61,336 nt of DNA from positions 1 to 61,336 of the forward strand of contig JAGAIW010000153.1 of NCBI GenBank assembly GCA_017626305.1, in the 5' to 3' direction. A program made the position numbers and the translations under genes. The notes beneath the pieces are model-generated. The model worked only from the letters and a program-made list of their open reading frames with translations. It did no database searches and was not told the DNA's origin. This DNA is from Clostridia bacterium (GTDB lineage: Bacteria > Bacillota > Clostridia > Christensenellales > Borkfalkiaceae). Positions 1-7,873 of this stretch are shown here, piece by piece. Within the stretch, counting starts at the first letter, position 1, and each line of letters begins with the position of its first letter.

Positions 1-99
1 GCGATAAAGGAGTACATAGAAAATCAGTTGAAAGCGGATAAAGAAGCAGACCAACTGAGTATTTTTGACCCACATGACCCTTTTAAGGGTGGCAAGTAA
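1..99 (+). CDS. C-terminal fragment of an unidentified protein
   Basis: The first 32 codons are open in frame 1 and end with TAA at 97-99; the gene begins before the window. The tail is highly charged and helical, and ends with a short Ser-Ile-Phe-Asp-Pro stretch followed by Gly-Gly-Lys. The style recalls tails of proteins carried by Clostridia mobilisable elements, but I cannot assign a family from 32 residues. It converges on mgtE. Confidence 0.4.
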   Translation, partial: AIKEYIENQLKADKEADQLSIFDPHDPFKGGK

Positions 100-127
100 T
101 TAAAGCACGCTGCCAGGCATCCCGAAA

Positions 128-197
128 GGGCACTTGTGCCCCGCTGGTAGTATTAGGGCTATGCCCGAAAAGTAAAAACCACTGGCTATGCCAGTGG
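128..197. terminator. Hairpin cluster between convergent genes; terminator for mgtE
   Basis: Three perfect hairpins lie in a row: GGGCAC/GTGCCC (128-141), GGGC/GCCC (156-166) and CCACTGGC-TAT-GCCAGTGG (179-197). The last is followed by ATATTTATTTT on the plus strand and preceded by GTAAAAA, so it can end transcription from either side. mgtE stops at 207 on the minus strand, 10 nt away. Confidence 0.6.
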
Positions 198-206
198 ATA
201 TTTATT

Positions 207-1883
207 TTACAAAGTGCCTAAAAGCCATACGGCGAACAGGCAATATACCGTTAAGGACAATACGTCAATAATCGTCGTGATAAACGGGGACGCGACCACC
301 GCAGGGTCTAAGCGGCATTTTTTGGCGAGCAGGGGAAGAATCGCCCCGATAAGCTTGGCAAGCAAAATGGTGACGAACATGGAAAGGCAAATCACCAGCG
401 CTACCCATACGCCGTTTTCTACGGCGTATACACCGTCAAGGAACATAACCTTAGCAAAGCAAGCTACGGCAAGTAATGCGCCCATCAAAACGGATACGCG
501 GATTTCTTTCCATACGACCTTGCAAAAATCGGAAAATTCCACTTCGCCGATAGCAAGCCCGCGGATAATCATTGCCGACGCTTGCGAGCCTGCGTTCCCG
601 CCAGTACCCATGAGCATGGGCATGCACGCCGTTAAAATAATGCCGTACACGGGCATATTCAAGGTCGATTCGTTTTGCGAGATAATCCAACCTGAAAAAG
701 TAGAAGAAATCAACAATAGGATAAGCCACGGCAAACGGTTGAAACAAATGCGCCAAACGCTCGTTTTCAAATAGGGCTTATCGGTAGGGGTAACAGCCGC
801 CATTTTGGCGATATCTTCGGTGTTTTCTTCTTGGATAACGGTCATGGCGTCGTCAACGGTAACGATACCTACAAGCCGCGTTTCTCTATCGACAATCGGC
901 AGGGCAAGGAAACCGTAGTCGGAAATCATACGCGCCACTTCTTCCTTATCGTCTTGGGTATGCGCGTAAATGACGTTCTCGTTCATGATATCCGCAATTT
1001 GCGCTTTTTGGTCGGCGAGCATTAAATCTTTCGCCGTCACAAGCCCAAGCAGCTTTTTCGTTTCGTCCGTTACGTAGCAGGTGTAAATGGTTTCCTTATC
1101 AATCGCCGTTCGGCGGATACGGGTAAACGCATCTTCTACCGTCATAGTAGGCTTTAAGGAAACGAATTCTATCGTCATGATACTGCCTGCGCTGTCCTTG
1201 GGATATTGCAGCAGTTCGTTGATATACGCGCGCGTTTCGTTGTCGCTTTGCGCCAAAATACGTTTGACGACGCTGGCAGGCATTTCTTCGATAAAGTCTA
1301 CCGTGTCGTCCAAAAACAGTTCGTCCATGACGGCGCGAAGTTCTTTATCGTTCAGCTTTTTTAAAAGCTTTTCCTTTTGCTCGCCGTCCATTTCCACAAA
1401 CGTTTCCGCCGCCAAATCCTTGGGCAAAATACGGAAGAGTACGGCGAGCTCCGTTTCCGTTTTTAAACGGTTGAAAACGTCGGCAAGGTCAATGGCGTTC
1501 ATGGAAAAAAGTAGGGGCTTTAATACGGCGAAGTTACGCTGAGAAAGTAGCTGAATAATTTCGTCCGTTTCGGCGATACGCCGCACGATTTCCTGCGGCA
1601 TTTCTTCTATCATGTCCACCGTTTCGTCGACGGACATTTCGTCGAGTACCTTTTCTAGTTCGTCGTCACGCAGACTGTTGATGACGTCTTCTTGTAACGC
1701 TTTATCGAGTAAGGGTAACGTTTCGGCAAGCGTATCCGAATCAAGCGCGCGGCAAAGCGCGGGGATATCCGTTGCGTTTGCTTGGGTGAAAAGAGCGGCA
1801 AGCTCTTCGCTTGACAGTTTTTCGCAAAGAGTTGCGGCGCTTACATAGTCCTGTAAGCGCAAATATTCAAAAATTTGTTGCAT
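207..1883 (-). CDS. mgtE: MgtE-family magnesium transporter
   Basis: This protein of 558 residues has the complete MgtE architecture. A helical, acidic MgtE_N superhelix occupies roughly residues 20-210, with repeated acidic helices rich in Glu-Met-Pro turns. A tandem CBS pair follows (about 215-345), and then a five-helix membrane domain (about 380-555) containing the conserved Pro-rich pore helix and the GTGGNAGSQA motif of the Mg2+ channel. In the family the cytosolic domains sense Mg2+ and close the pore. The start is supported by GGAGG about 9 nt upstream. The 5' leader is long and structured (see 1916-2033), which suggests regulation before translation. The gene is monocistronic and ends at a hairpin. 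Confidence 0.96.
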   Translation of the reverse strand: MQQIFEYLRLQDYVSAATLCEKLSSEELAALFTQANATDIPALCRALDSDTLAETLPLLDKALQEDVINSLRDDELEKVLDEMSVDETVDMIEEMPQEIVRRIAETDEIIQLLSQRNFAVLKPLLFSMNAIDLADVFNRLKTETELAVLFRILPKDLAAETFVEMDGEQKEKLLKKLNDKELRAVMDELFLDDTVDFIEEMPASVVKRILAQSDNETRAYINELLQYPKDSAGSIMTIEFVSLKPTMTVEDAFTRIRRTAIDKETIYTCYVTDETKKLLGLVTAKDLMLADQKAQIADIMNENVIYAHTQDDKEEVARMISDYGFLALPIVDRETRLVGIVTVDDAMTVIQEENTEDIAKMAAVTPTDKPYLKTSVWRICFNRLPWLILLLISSTFSGWIISQNESTLNMPVYGIILTACMPMLMGTGGNAGSQASAMIIRGLAIGEVEFSDFCKVVWKEIRVSVLMGALLAVACFAKVMFLDGVYAVENGVWVALVICLSMFVTILLAKLIGAILPLLAKKCRLDPAVVASPFITTIIDVLSLTVYCLFAVWLLGTL

Positions 1884-1915
1884 AGCATTCTACCTCCGTG
1901 TGTTCTCTAATCTTG

Positions 1916-2033
1916 GTAGGTAGCGTGCTTTTTTATACGGTTTTTAACGTGTGGCGGAACGATCCGCGACGCGATTTTGCCGTAGGGGCACGCTGATACT
2001 ACTTAGACTGTCCATGAGATCGTTCCTCCTTTT
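1916..2033 (-). promoter_or_regulatory. Structured mgtE leader with two interleaved stems
   Basis: Reading the minus strand, GGAACGATC (2026-2018) can pair with GATCGTTCC (1964-1956), and AGCGTGC (1994-1988) can pair with GCACGCT (1928-1922). The arms alternate in order A-B-A'-B', so the two stems are either mutually exclusive or form a pseudoknot. The first stem overlaps the strong Shine-Dalgarno of the leader ORF. The layout suits a switch controlling mgtE. I could not match it to the M-box magnesium riboswitch consensus. Confidence 0.5.
1944..2015 (-). CDS. Putative 23-aa leader peptide of mgtE
   Basis: A short ORF begins with ATG at 2015, nine nucleotides after a perfect AAAAGGAGG, a stronger ribosome site than that of many full genes in this window. 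The peptide starts MDSLSS, contains one Val-Pro, and is Arg-rich towards the end; it stops at 1944, about 60 nt before mgtE. Its codons cover the inner arms of the leader's alternative stems, so ribosome progress could choose between them. The analogy is to E. coli mgtL upstream of mgtA; there is no sequence similarity. Expression is inferred only from the RBS. Confidence 0.5.
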   Translation of the reverse strand: MDSLSSISVPLRQNRVADRSATR

Positions 2034-2049
2034 GTAAGATAGTTATTCC

Positions 2050-4449
2050 TTATTCTTCGTCGCCGGGTTTGCGGCGGAGAATGAGATAATCGACTAAAAT
2101 GGCTATCGCGGCGCACCCTAACGTGATATAGGCAAAACGCCATACGTTATCCGTCGTTGCGCTTTCCGTTCCTTTGGAAACGGGAGTAACTTCGGGCGCG
2201 GACGGGTCGAACAGCGTCACGAACGCCTTGGGTACGTAGCCCGTGTACGTTTCGCCGTCTGCCGTGTACGATACTTTATAATAAGCGTAATGCGGCTCGT
2301 TAATTTCTCCAAGCAAGGTCACTTGACCGCTGCGCGGTAACGTCGTTACGGTGAGCAGCGGAGAAAGATAAGGGAATTTATACAGCCGTACGTCGTTGGT
2401 GAGATACGCCGAACATTGTTGTTCGTTTGTATACGGCAGGGAATATTCCGTCGGGTCGAGCACGGCGCAGTTTGCTTTGGGCGTGAGATAGGTGAGATAT
2501 TCCTTTTTCGTATTATCGAATACGGCGAGCAGGTTGTATTCTTCCGTCGCGCCCAAAACGAGCGCCGTCACGCTTTCTTCTTCGCGGTGATGGGAAAGAT
2601 AGGGGAAGTATTTCTCGTCTTCCAGCGTTTTCCCGTCGCGTAAATTGCCTAATTCAAAGCGAATAAGCAAGCTTTTTGGCTGTGTTTTGACAACCGTGGT
2701 GTTTTCCACGCTCTCTTCGGCAAACACCGTTTGCGCTACGTTTTGCGTGTCTATCGTGTGCAGGTTGGGAATATCCAGCTCCTGCGACCAAACGATATAC
2801 GTACCGTCGAATAAGACGTATACGGTAGACGCGTAATCGTCTGCTGCAAAGGTAAAGGACAGCGCGCTGGGCGTATACCCTTCGCCGCCGTAAACGTACG
2901 GCTTTTGCGAAAGCGCGGCAAAGGGCGTCGTTTCGCCGTTTTTATAGAGATTGCCGTTTTTTAACGCGTATACGTTTTTCTCGTAATCGACAAGCAGTTT
3001 ATCCGTTTCGGCGGGAATACCTGCTAGAAATTGTCTGCCGTCCTTGGTGGTATCGGCAAGCTCGTCTTGCGTAAAGGTGTAGACGAGATTGCCCGTCGCT
3101 ACGTATAAATTGCCGTGTAAATCGTTGGTAAGCAAATACGGGGAAACGAAGGACGCGCAGTTCTTTTTGACGTCCGTTTGTGTCCAACTGCCGTCTTCGC
3201 CTTGCGCGAGAATATAGGCGTAACCGTCGGAGATGAGATAGTGCGTGCCGTAAACGGACGCCGCGCCTTTAATTTCACCGTTAAAACGGTCGAACGTTTG
3301 CAACGCTTGACCGTCTGCCGCGGAAAACAAAGTCGCTTTGTTCTCCCCTGCGGCAAGCAGGACGTTTCCGTCCGTGGAAAGACGTTTCACGGGAAACGCC
3401 GTCGTGATGGGGGTGCGATAGCTATTCGAGCTTGTTTCGTATACGCTGATACGGTTATTACCGCTGTCGGCGGTGTACAAAATTCCGTCGAATAAGCATA
3501 CGTCCGTCGCGCCGTTTAAGCGGTTGATTGCCGCGCTTTGCGCGCCGATTTCAAAGGAAGTAAATTGCTTGTCCGTCGTGGAATACCGACGGATAAGCCC
3601 TTTTTGCGTTTGGGTGGCGTATACGTATTCCCCGAAAGACGAAAGAGTGGTATAGCTGCCGTCCGTTGCTTTGGTGAGCAGTCCTTCTTCGTTGATTTGC
3701 GCAAGGGAATAGGCGTAAAAATCGCGCGATTCCGTGGTGCAGGCGAGCACGCCTGCGGTAATCGTCATGTGTTGAATACGCGGTTCAAGCGTGGCAATCG
3801 GCGTTGCCGTATTCTTATTAACGTGGGGGTTGATTTTATATAGCGTTTGCGAAACGCCGTTGTCCGTAAAATACAGCTCGTTATTATAAAACGCAAGCGT
3901 TGGCTCGGTTGGAGAATAGGCAAGGTCAAAATGTACGGGCGTGGATTTTTCCGTTAAGGAATAGCTATATAAAGAACCTACGCTGTTGGCAAAGTACAGC
4001 TCCGTTCCGTGAATGACGAACGTTTTACAGGCAATATCCACGCGCGTTTTGGTCATAGTGGGCAGCTGCAACTCATAAAAGTTCGCCCCTGGGGAGTTAT
4101 CCGCAAAATACAAATTCCCGTTTTCGCAAAATTGCAGTTTTTTGATTGCATACTCGGGAAGTCCGCTTTGCTCGTGTTCGTATTTCACGTACGTTTGGCT
4201 GTGGCTATCGTAGACGTAAATAACGTTGCCGTCGGCTACCGCCGTATAGTTTGTACTTACCGCCGCACTGCTGGGCGCAGACAAGGGAAGATATTCTTCG
4301 TACGTTTGCGGCAGGAGAAGTCCGCTTTGCGTTTCCTGCGTAGCGGTATCCGCTTGCGCGGAAATGGGCGCAAGCGAAACTGCCGCGCCCGTAATACACA
4401 GGGCGGCGCAACACGCAAATGTCGTTATCGTCAACGCAAATTTCTTCAT
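2050..4449 (-). CDS. Secreted beta-propeller protein with C-terminal SH3-like domain and membrane anchor
   Basis: A longer reading frame extends upstream, but the start chosen here (ATG at 4449) gives a clean signal peptide beginning MKKFALTITT with an Ala-Gln-Ala cleavage site near residue 33. The mature part consists of repeated short beta blades of the YWTN/NHL style (roughly residues 60-600). An SH3-like segment follows (about 690-750, ending near a GYVPKAFVTLF strand), then a Thr/Ser-rich linker, one transmembrane helix and a short Arg/Lys-rich tail. It is therefore probably an extracytoplasmic protein anchored by its C-terminus. No enzyme motif is visible. A promoter at 4459-4487 puts transcription start within a few bases of the ATG, and no RBS is present. 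The gene at 5585-6304 has a similar plan. Confidence 0.75.
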   Translation of the reverse strand: MKKFALTITTFACCAALCITGAAVSLAPISAQADTATQETQSGLLLPQTYEEYLPLSAPSSAAVSTNYTAVADGNVIYVYDSHSQTYVKYEHEQSGLPEYAIKKLQFCENGNLYFADNSPGANFYELQLPTMTKTRVDIACKTFVIHGTELYFANSVGSLYSYSLTEKSTPVHFDLAYSPTEPTLAFYNNELYFTDNGVSQTLYKINPHVNKNTATPIATLEPRIQHMTITAGVLACTTESRDFYAYSLAQINEEGLLTKATDGSYTTLSSFGEYVYATQTQKGLIRRYSTTDKQFTSFEIGAQSAAINRLNGATDVCLFDGILYTADSGNNRISVYETSSNSYRTPITTAFPVKRLSTDGNVLLAAGENKATLFSAADGQALQTFDRFNGEIKGAASVYGTHYLISDGYAYILAQGEDGSWTQTDVKKNCASFVSPYLLTNDLHGNLYVATGNLVYTFTQDELADTTKDGRQFLAGIPAETDKLLVDYEKNVYALKNGNLYKNGETTPFAALSQKPYVYGGEGYTPSALSFTFAADDYASTVYVLFDGTYIVWSQELDIPNLHTIDTQNVAQTVFAEESVENTTVVKTQPKSLLIRFELGNLRDGKTLEDEKYFPYLSHHREEESVTALVLGATEEYNLLAVFDNTKKEYLTYLTPKANCAVLDPTEYSLPYTNEQQCSAYLTNDVRLYKFPYLSPLLTVTTLPRSGQVTLLGEINEPHYAYYKVSYTADGETYTGYVPKAFVTLFDPSAPEVTPVSKGTESATTDNVWRFAYITLGCAAIAILVDYLILRRKPGDEE

Positions 4450-4458
4450 AATAACATT

Positions 4459-4487
4459 ATTATACCACGAATACGTAAAAAAAGCAA
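4459..4487 (-). promoter_or_regulatory. Promoter of the beta-propeller gene, nearly leaderless
   Basis: On the minus strand TTGCTT (4487-4482) and TATAAT (4464-4459) are 17 nt apart. Only 9 nt separate the -10 from the ATG at 4449, so the predicted mRNA would have a leader of 2-3 nt. Confidence 0.75.
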
Positions 4488-4659
4488 TAGGACGGCGCAA
4501 AAAAGTTGTACAGAAAGACATTTTCTTTTTGGAAGGGGTAAGGGGAGATAGAACGGGACGGTTGCGCTCTTCCACGGGATTTTTCCGCTTGCGCGACAAA
4601 ATGACGGATAAAGTAGATTTTTATTAAATAGTTTACAATATGCAGGTAAAACTTGGAAA

Positions 4660-4689
4660 AATATACCAAAATAGGCATACGCTTGTCAA
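4660..4689 (-). promoter_or_regulatory. Second upstream promoter, minus strand
   Basis: TTGACA (4689-4684) and TATATT (4665-4660) are separated by 18 nt. It would add about 200 nt of leader to the beta-propeller gene. It sits 28 bp from the LexA-like palindrome at 4718-4731. Confidence 0.5.
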
Positions 4690-4717
4690 GGTTTATTTAT
4701 CTTTTTGTGTGCAAAAA

Positions 4718-4731
4718 CGAACAAATGTTCG
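4718..4731. promoter_or_regulatory. LexA (DinR)-box-like palindrome
   Basis: CGAACAAATGTTCG is a perfect inverted repeat of CGAAC around AAAT and fits the Gram-positive LexA operator pattern GAAC-N4-GTTC with both flanking C/G bases. It lies between divergent promoters (minus at 4660-4689, plus at 4762-4790) but overlaps neither core, which weakens the case for direct repression. Confidence 0.45.
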
Positions 4732-4761
4732 GATTTTATTCAAAAAAACGAACGGAAGGGG

Positions 4762-4790
4762 TTGCAAAAAGGAAAAAACGGGTGCATAAT
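4762..4790 (+). promoter_or_regulatory. Promoter of the 4857-5366 gene
   Basis: TTGCAA (4762-4767) and CATAAT (4785-4790) are separated by 17 nt. It would give a leader of about 60 nt ending in a GAGGTGAGTAAGG ribosome site. Confidence 0.6.
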
Positions 4791-4856
4791 AAATGCGCTT
4801 TCGGGGCGAGAGCTTGGACGAAAGAAGATGTAGGTAAAAAGTGAGGTGAGTAAGGT

Positions 4857-5366
4857 TTGAAAAATTACGTGAAGGCGGTGTTGTACGCTTATCCCGTATT
4901 AAAAACGGTGGAGAAGGAGTACAATCAGCATATTTCAAATATGGCGTTGCTGTCCTACCGTAGCGACGCTCCGGCGGAAGTCGTGGCGGAGCGAATCGTG
5001 GGGCAAATCGTGGAAAAGGACGATTTGCTTTGGTTGAAGGATCAAACGGAAAAAATCATGGAGCAGCTTAGCGAATTAGAACGAACCTTGCTTGCCGTCA
5101 AATTTTTTGGCAAGGAACGCAAATTAAAACGCACCCTGCCAAAAGCTGACGGGCGCAAGTTTCCGTTTAGTGAGAGTAAATATTTTCGCATGCAAATGCG
5201 CTTGGGGGAAAAGATGGGCGCAAAGCTGTGTGCTATCGGTTTGACGGAAAACGAATTTGAAAAGCGGTTTTCGCAAATGGAATTATTTCAGCTGATTTTT
5301 ACATACATGCAACGACGGGAAAACAGGGGACTTAGCGATAGGGAACGGCGCTGGCTGAAAGGGTAG
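4857..5366 (+). CDS. Possible phage-type transcription regulator (sigma-region-4/ArpU/RinA-like layout)
   Basis: This 169-residue, helix-rich basic protein has a TTG start placed just after GAGGTGAGTAAGG. The N-terminal part (1-75) resembles the helical lead segment of small phage late-gene activators. Residues about 75-130 have the order Leu-Ser-Glu-Leu-Glu-Arg-Thr-Leu-Leu, a basic stretch, then Phe-Ser-Glu-Ser-Lys-Tyr-Phe-Arg, which looks like the two helices of a sigma-4-type helix-turn-helix. No catalytic motif is seen. It is the first plus-strand gene before the capsid module and has its own promoter next to a LexA-like box, so it could control the module. That role is inference; I cannot name the family with certainty. 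Confidence 0.45.
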   Translation: MKNYVKAVLYAYPVLKTVEKEYNQHISNMALLSYRSDAPAEVVAERIVGQIVEKDDLLWLKDQTEKIMEQLSELERTLLAVKFFGKERKLKRTLPKADGRKFPFSESKYFRMQMRLGEKMGAKLCAIGLTENEFEKRFSQMELFQLIFTYMQRRENRGLSDRERRWLKG

Positions 5367-5385
5367 GAGAGATGCCGTCTAACAA

Positions 5386-5419
5386 CGGATTACATACCGC
5401 TGACGCGGATTACATACCG
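5386..5419 (+). repeat. Two 14-bp direct repeats, period 20
   Basis: CGGATTACATACCG occurs at 5386-5399 and again at 5406-5419. A diverged relative (ACGCGGATTATGTATAGG) lies near 5554-5571. They fill the short gap after the regulator-like gene. Confidence 0.7.
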
Positions 5420-5444
5420 TCTTGCGACGGATTTATCCCAAAAA

Positions 5445-5527
5445 GTCATATTGAGCAAAAGCGAAATATCCCTTAATACGTAGTCCGTACTTTCGTCCAA
5501 GGGATTCTTCGCTTCGTTCAGAATGAC
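5445..5527. repeat. Palindromic dispersed repeat (hairpin element)
   Basis: The left arm (5445-5472, GTCATATTGAGC...ATATCCC) is an imperfect inverted copy of the right arm (5501-5527, GGGATTCTTCGC...CAGAATGAC). The right-arm sequence recurs at 7874-8005 and 17043-17115, so this is one member of a small dispersed intergenic family. Similar ATTCTTCGC...TCAGAATGAC sequences are familiar from intergenic DNA of several bacterial phyla. Confidence 0.75.
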
Positions 5528-5584
5528 GGTTGGGGATGGTTTAGACCGCTAACGCGGATTATGTATAGGAAAAGAGCAAGGCGA

Positions 5585-6304
5585 TTACAGCTCGGGTTCG
5601 TAAGGCGGACGGCGGGGCGGTTTTAAAATCAGCGCGGCTAAGATGGGAACGAGCAGGCACAGCGCAATCAAAATGGCGATTTGCGCGGGTTGGGTTTGGT
5701 TGGAGCTTTCGTCGGGCGTGGGCGTCGTAGACGGCGGCGTATAGTTGTCCGCGTATTCCGTGCTCTTTTCCACGGTAAGGTCGGCGGGCTTGGGGACGTA
5801 GCCAAACTCTTCCCCCTGCAAAACGTAGCAGTACGTTTTCGAACCGACGGTATAATCCCCGTAATAGGTACACGTAACGGTGATTTCGTCTAAAAAGGTA
5901 TCGCCTGCGATAGAACCGTCTAAACGGTAATGCACGTTGAAAAGACAGTAATAATAGGGGCGTTTGGGTACGAAATCCACGGCGGTGAGCTGTTCGCTTT
6001 TCGCGTAGCCCGTCAGCTTTTTGACCTGCGTATCGTCGTAAAGATATTCGATTTTGGTATACGGCTCGCCCACTTCCACAATCTTGACGAAATACGTTTC
6101 GGGCAAAAGGAATAAGCCGCTTTTTTCGTCTGTTTCGGCGTAAAAATAGGCGGAGTTTGACAGAATACAGGCATAGCCGCCCACCGAAAGTTCGGGGACG
6201 GGAGCGGTATTTGACGCGGCTAAAACCGCGGTTTGTTGTACGGGCGAACATAGCGCGAACAGCCATAGCAATGCGGCAATCGCCCATGAAATATACTTTT
6301 TCAT
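5585..6304 (-). CDS. Secreted SH3-like protein with C-terminal membrane anchor
   Basis: The ATG at 6304 was chosen because it opens a signal peptide (MKKYISWAIAALLWLFALCS, cleavage near residue 30). The mature part of about 150 residues is all-beta with Tyr-rich strands and resembles an SH3-like module. It is followed by a Thr/Pro/Ser linker (about 180-200), one transmembrane helix (about 203-225) and a short basic tail. The plan matches that of the protein at 2050-4449, and the two probably share a cell-surface role; no ligand can be named. The -10 TATAAT lies 7 nt before the ATG with no RBS. It is divergent from the large terminase gene. Confidence 0.7.
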   Translation of the reverse strand: MKKYISWAIAALLWLFALCSPVQQTAVLAASNTAPVPELSVGGYACILSNSAYFYAETDEKSGLFLLPETYFVKIVEVGEPYTKIEYLYDDTQVKKLTGYAKSEQLTAVDFVPKRPYYYCLFNVHYRLDGSIAGDTFLDEITVTCTYYGDYTVGSKTYCYVLQGEEFGYVPKPADLTVEKSTEYADNYTPPSTTPTPDESSNQTQPAQIAILIALCLLVPILAALILKPPRRPPYEPEL

Positions 6305-6311
6305 AAACGCT

Positions 6312-6317
6312 ATTATA
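6312..6317 (-). promoter_or_regulatory. -10 element of a probably leaderless gene
   Basis: TATAAT on the minus strand ends 7 nt before the ATG at 6304. No good -35 is found at 16-18 nt. Confidence 0.45.
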
Positions 6318-6358
6318 ACGCAGGTAAATCGGGCGATTTTGTCTATTTGGTGTGAATT

Positions 6359-7789
6359 ATGAGAGAAATTGTAGAAAAACTCAAACGGGTAGAAACGGAG
6401 CTTGCCAAACGCAAAAAGCAAGACGCTCTTGCCAGATACAATACGGGGGAAACCGTTCATAAAAAACAGGTCGCCTTTCATAAATCCCCTAAGCGTAGCC
6501 GTTGGGTGTTCGGGGGAAACCGTTCGGGAAAAACGGAGTGCGGCGCGGTGGAGTGCGTATACATGGCGCGCGGCGTGCATCCCTATCGGCAAAATAAGCC
6601 CGACGTTTGCGGTTGGGTGGTGTCCTTGTCCACGCAGGTGCAAAGGGACGTTGCGCAAAAAAAAATTCTCCATTATCTGCGTAAAGACTGGATTGAAGAC
6701 ATCGTCATGCTCAGCGGCAGAAAGGATAGCCCGGAAAGCGGGATTATCGACTTAATCCGTATCAAAAACGTGTTTGGGGGGAGCTCGGTAATCGGGTTTA
6801 AAAGCTGCGATCAGGGCAGAGAAAAATTTCAAGGTACGTCGCTGGATTTCGTGTGGTTTGACGAAGAACCGCCCAAGGATATTTATTTGGAATGTCGTAT
6901 GCGCGTGTTGGACAAGCGTGGAGATATCTTCGCGACAATGACCCCTTTGAAGGGCTTGACGTTTGTCTATAACGATATCTTTTGCAATCGTGGAAACGAC
7001 CCCGAAATTTGGTATGAGTTCATGGAATGGAGTGACAATCCCTATCTCAACGGAGAAGAAATCTCGCTGTTGGAAGGCTGTATGGACGAGCGCGCTTTGC
7101 AATCTCGAAGATATGGGCGGTTTGCCGCCGAAGAAGGCTTGGTGTATCCTGAATTTGACGAAAGTATACACGTAATCGAACCGTTTGACGTGCCTGCGGA
7201 ATGGCAGGACAATATCTCTATCGACCCCGGTTTGAATAATCCCTTGTCGGCACATTGGTACGCGGTGGACTTCGACGACAACGTGTACGTGATTTACGAG
7301 CATTACGAAGCGGGTAGGGATATCGATTACCACGCGGCGAAAATTAAGGAGATCTGTGGGCGTATCGGTTGGAAACGGGATAGCGGCGGCAGGGTGTGCG
7401 CGCTAATCGACAGCGCGGCGAAACAAAAAACGCTGTCTGCGCTGCAAAGCGTGGCGGATTTGTTCTATCAACGCGGCATACTCGTCAACCCTGACGTGAA
7501 CAAGGATTTATTTTCGGGGATTGCTCGGGTGAAAAGCTATCTCAACCAACAAAACGGCTTGCCGAATATTTACATTTTCAACAACTGCGTTAAGCTGATA
7601 TCCGAGCTAAAAGGGTATTTTTGGGGGAGCGGCGACGCGCCGAGAAAGGCGGACGACCACGCTTTGGATGAAATGCGCTATTATTTGATGAGCCGTCCGC
7701 ATAAAGTGCCGCCAAAGCAAGGGAAGACTGCCATTCAAAAGGATAAGGAAAGCTTACTGCGGCGTTTGAAAAGGACTAGGGGGAAGTAG
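6359..7789 (+). CDS. terL: Phage terminase large subunit
   Basis: This 476-residue protein has both TerL domains. The ATPase has a Walker A GGNRSGKTE (about residue 58) and a Walker B DFVWFDEEPP (about 165). The RNase H-like nuclease begins with SIDPGLNNP (about 285) and keeps later acidic residues, including the ADDHALDEMRYYL segment near the end. In phages it pumps DNA into the prohead through the portal and cuts it. The length is close to P22 gp2, so it appears intact. There is no clear RBS before the ATG. The TerS-like gene follows rather than precedes it, and a triplicated 44-bp repeat lies between the two. Confidence 0.93.
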   Translation: MREIVEKLKRVETELAKRKKQDALARYNTGETVHKKQVAFHKSPKRSRWVFGGNRSGKTECGAVECVYMARGVHPYRQNKPDVCGWVVSLSTQVQRDVAQKKILHYLRKDWIEDIVMLSGRKDSPESGIIDLIRIKNVFGGSSVIGFKSCDQGREKFQGTSLDFVWFDEEPPKDIYLECRMRVLDKRGDIFATMTPLKGLTFVYNDIFCNRGNDPEIWYEFMEWSDNPYLNGEEISLLEGCMDERALQSRRYGRFAAEEGLVYPEFDESIHVIEPFDVPAEWQDNISIDPGLNNPLSAHWYAVDFDDNVYVIYEHYEAGRDIDYHAAKIKEICGRIGWKRDSGGRVCALIDSAAKQKTLSALQSVADLFYQRGILVNPDVNKDLFSGIARVKSYLNQQNGLPNIYIFNNCVKLISELKGYFWGSGDAPRKADDHALDEMRYYLMSRPHKVPPKQGKTAIQKDKESLLRRLKRTRGK

Positions 7790-7873
7790 AGAGAACAGTC
7801 GTGTGCTTTTCTTTACCGCCACGTTTAGCGGTAGCGAAATATGTCATTATACGAAGTTTGTAATCTCTTCCAT

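Noticed and set aside
214-774. Plus-strand ORFs antisense to mgtE and to the beta-propeller gene
   Set aside because: They lack ribosome sites and mirror the codon pattern of the strongly supported minus-strand genes.
1884-2049. M-box (ykoK) magnesium riboswitch upstream of mgtE
   Set aside because: Length is right, but the conserved GGTGAGGCTCCTAT-type core is not present on the minus strand; the region is better described by the leader ORF and alternative stems.
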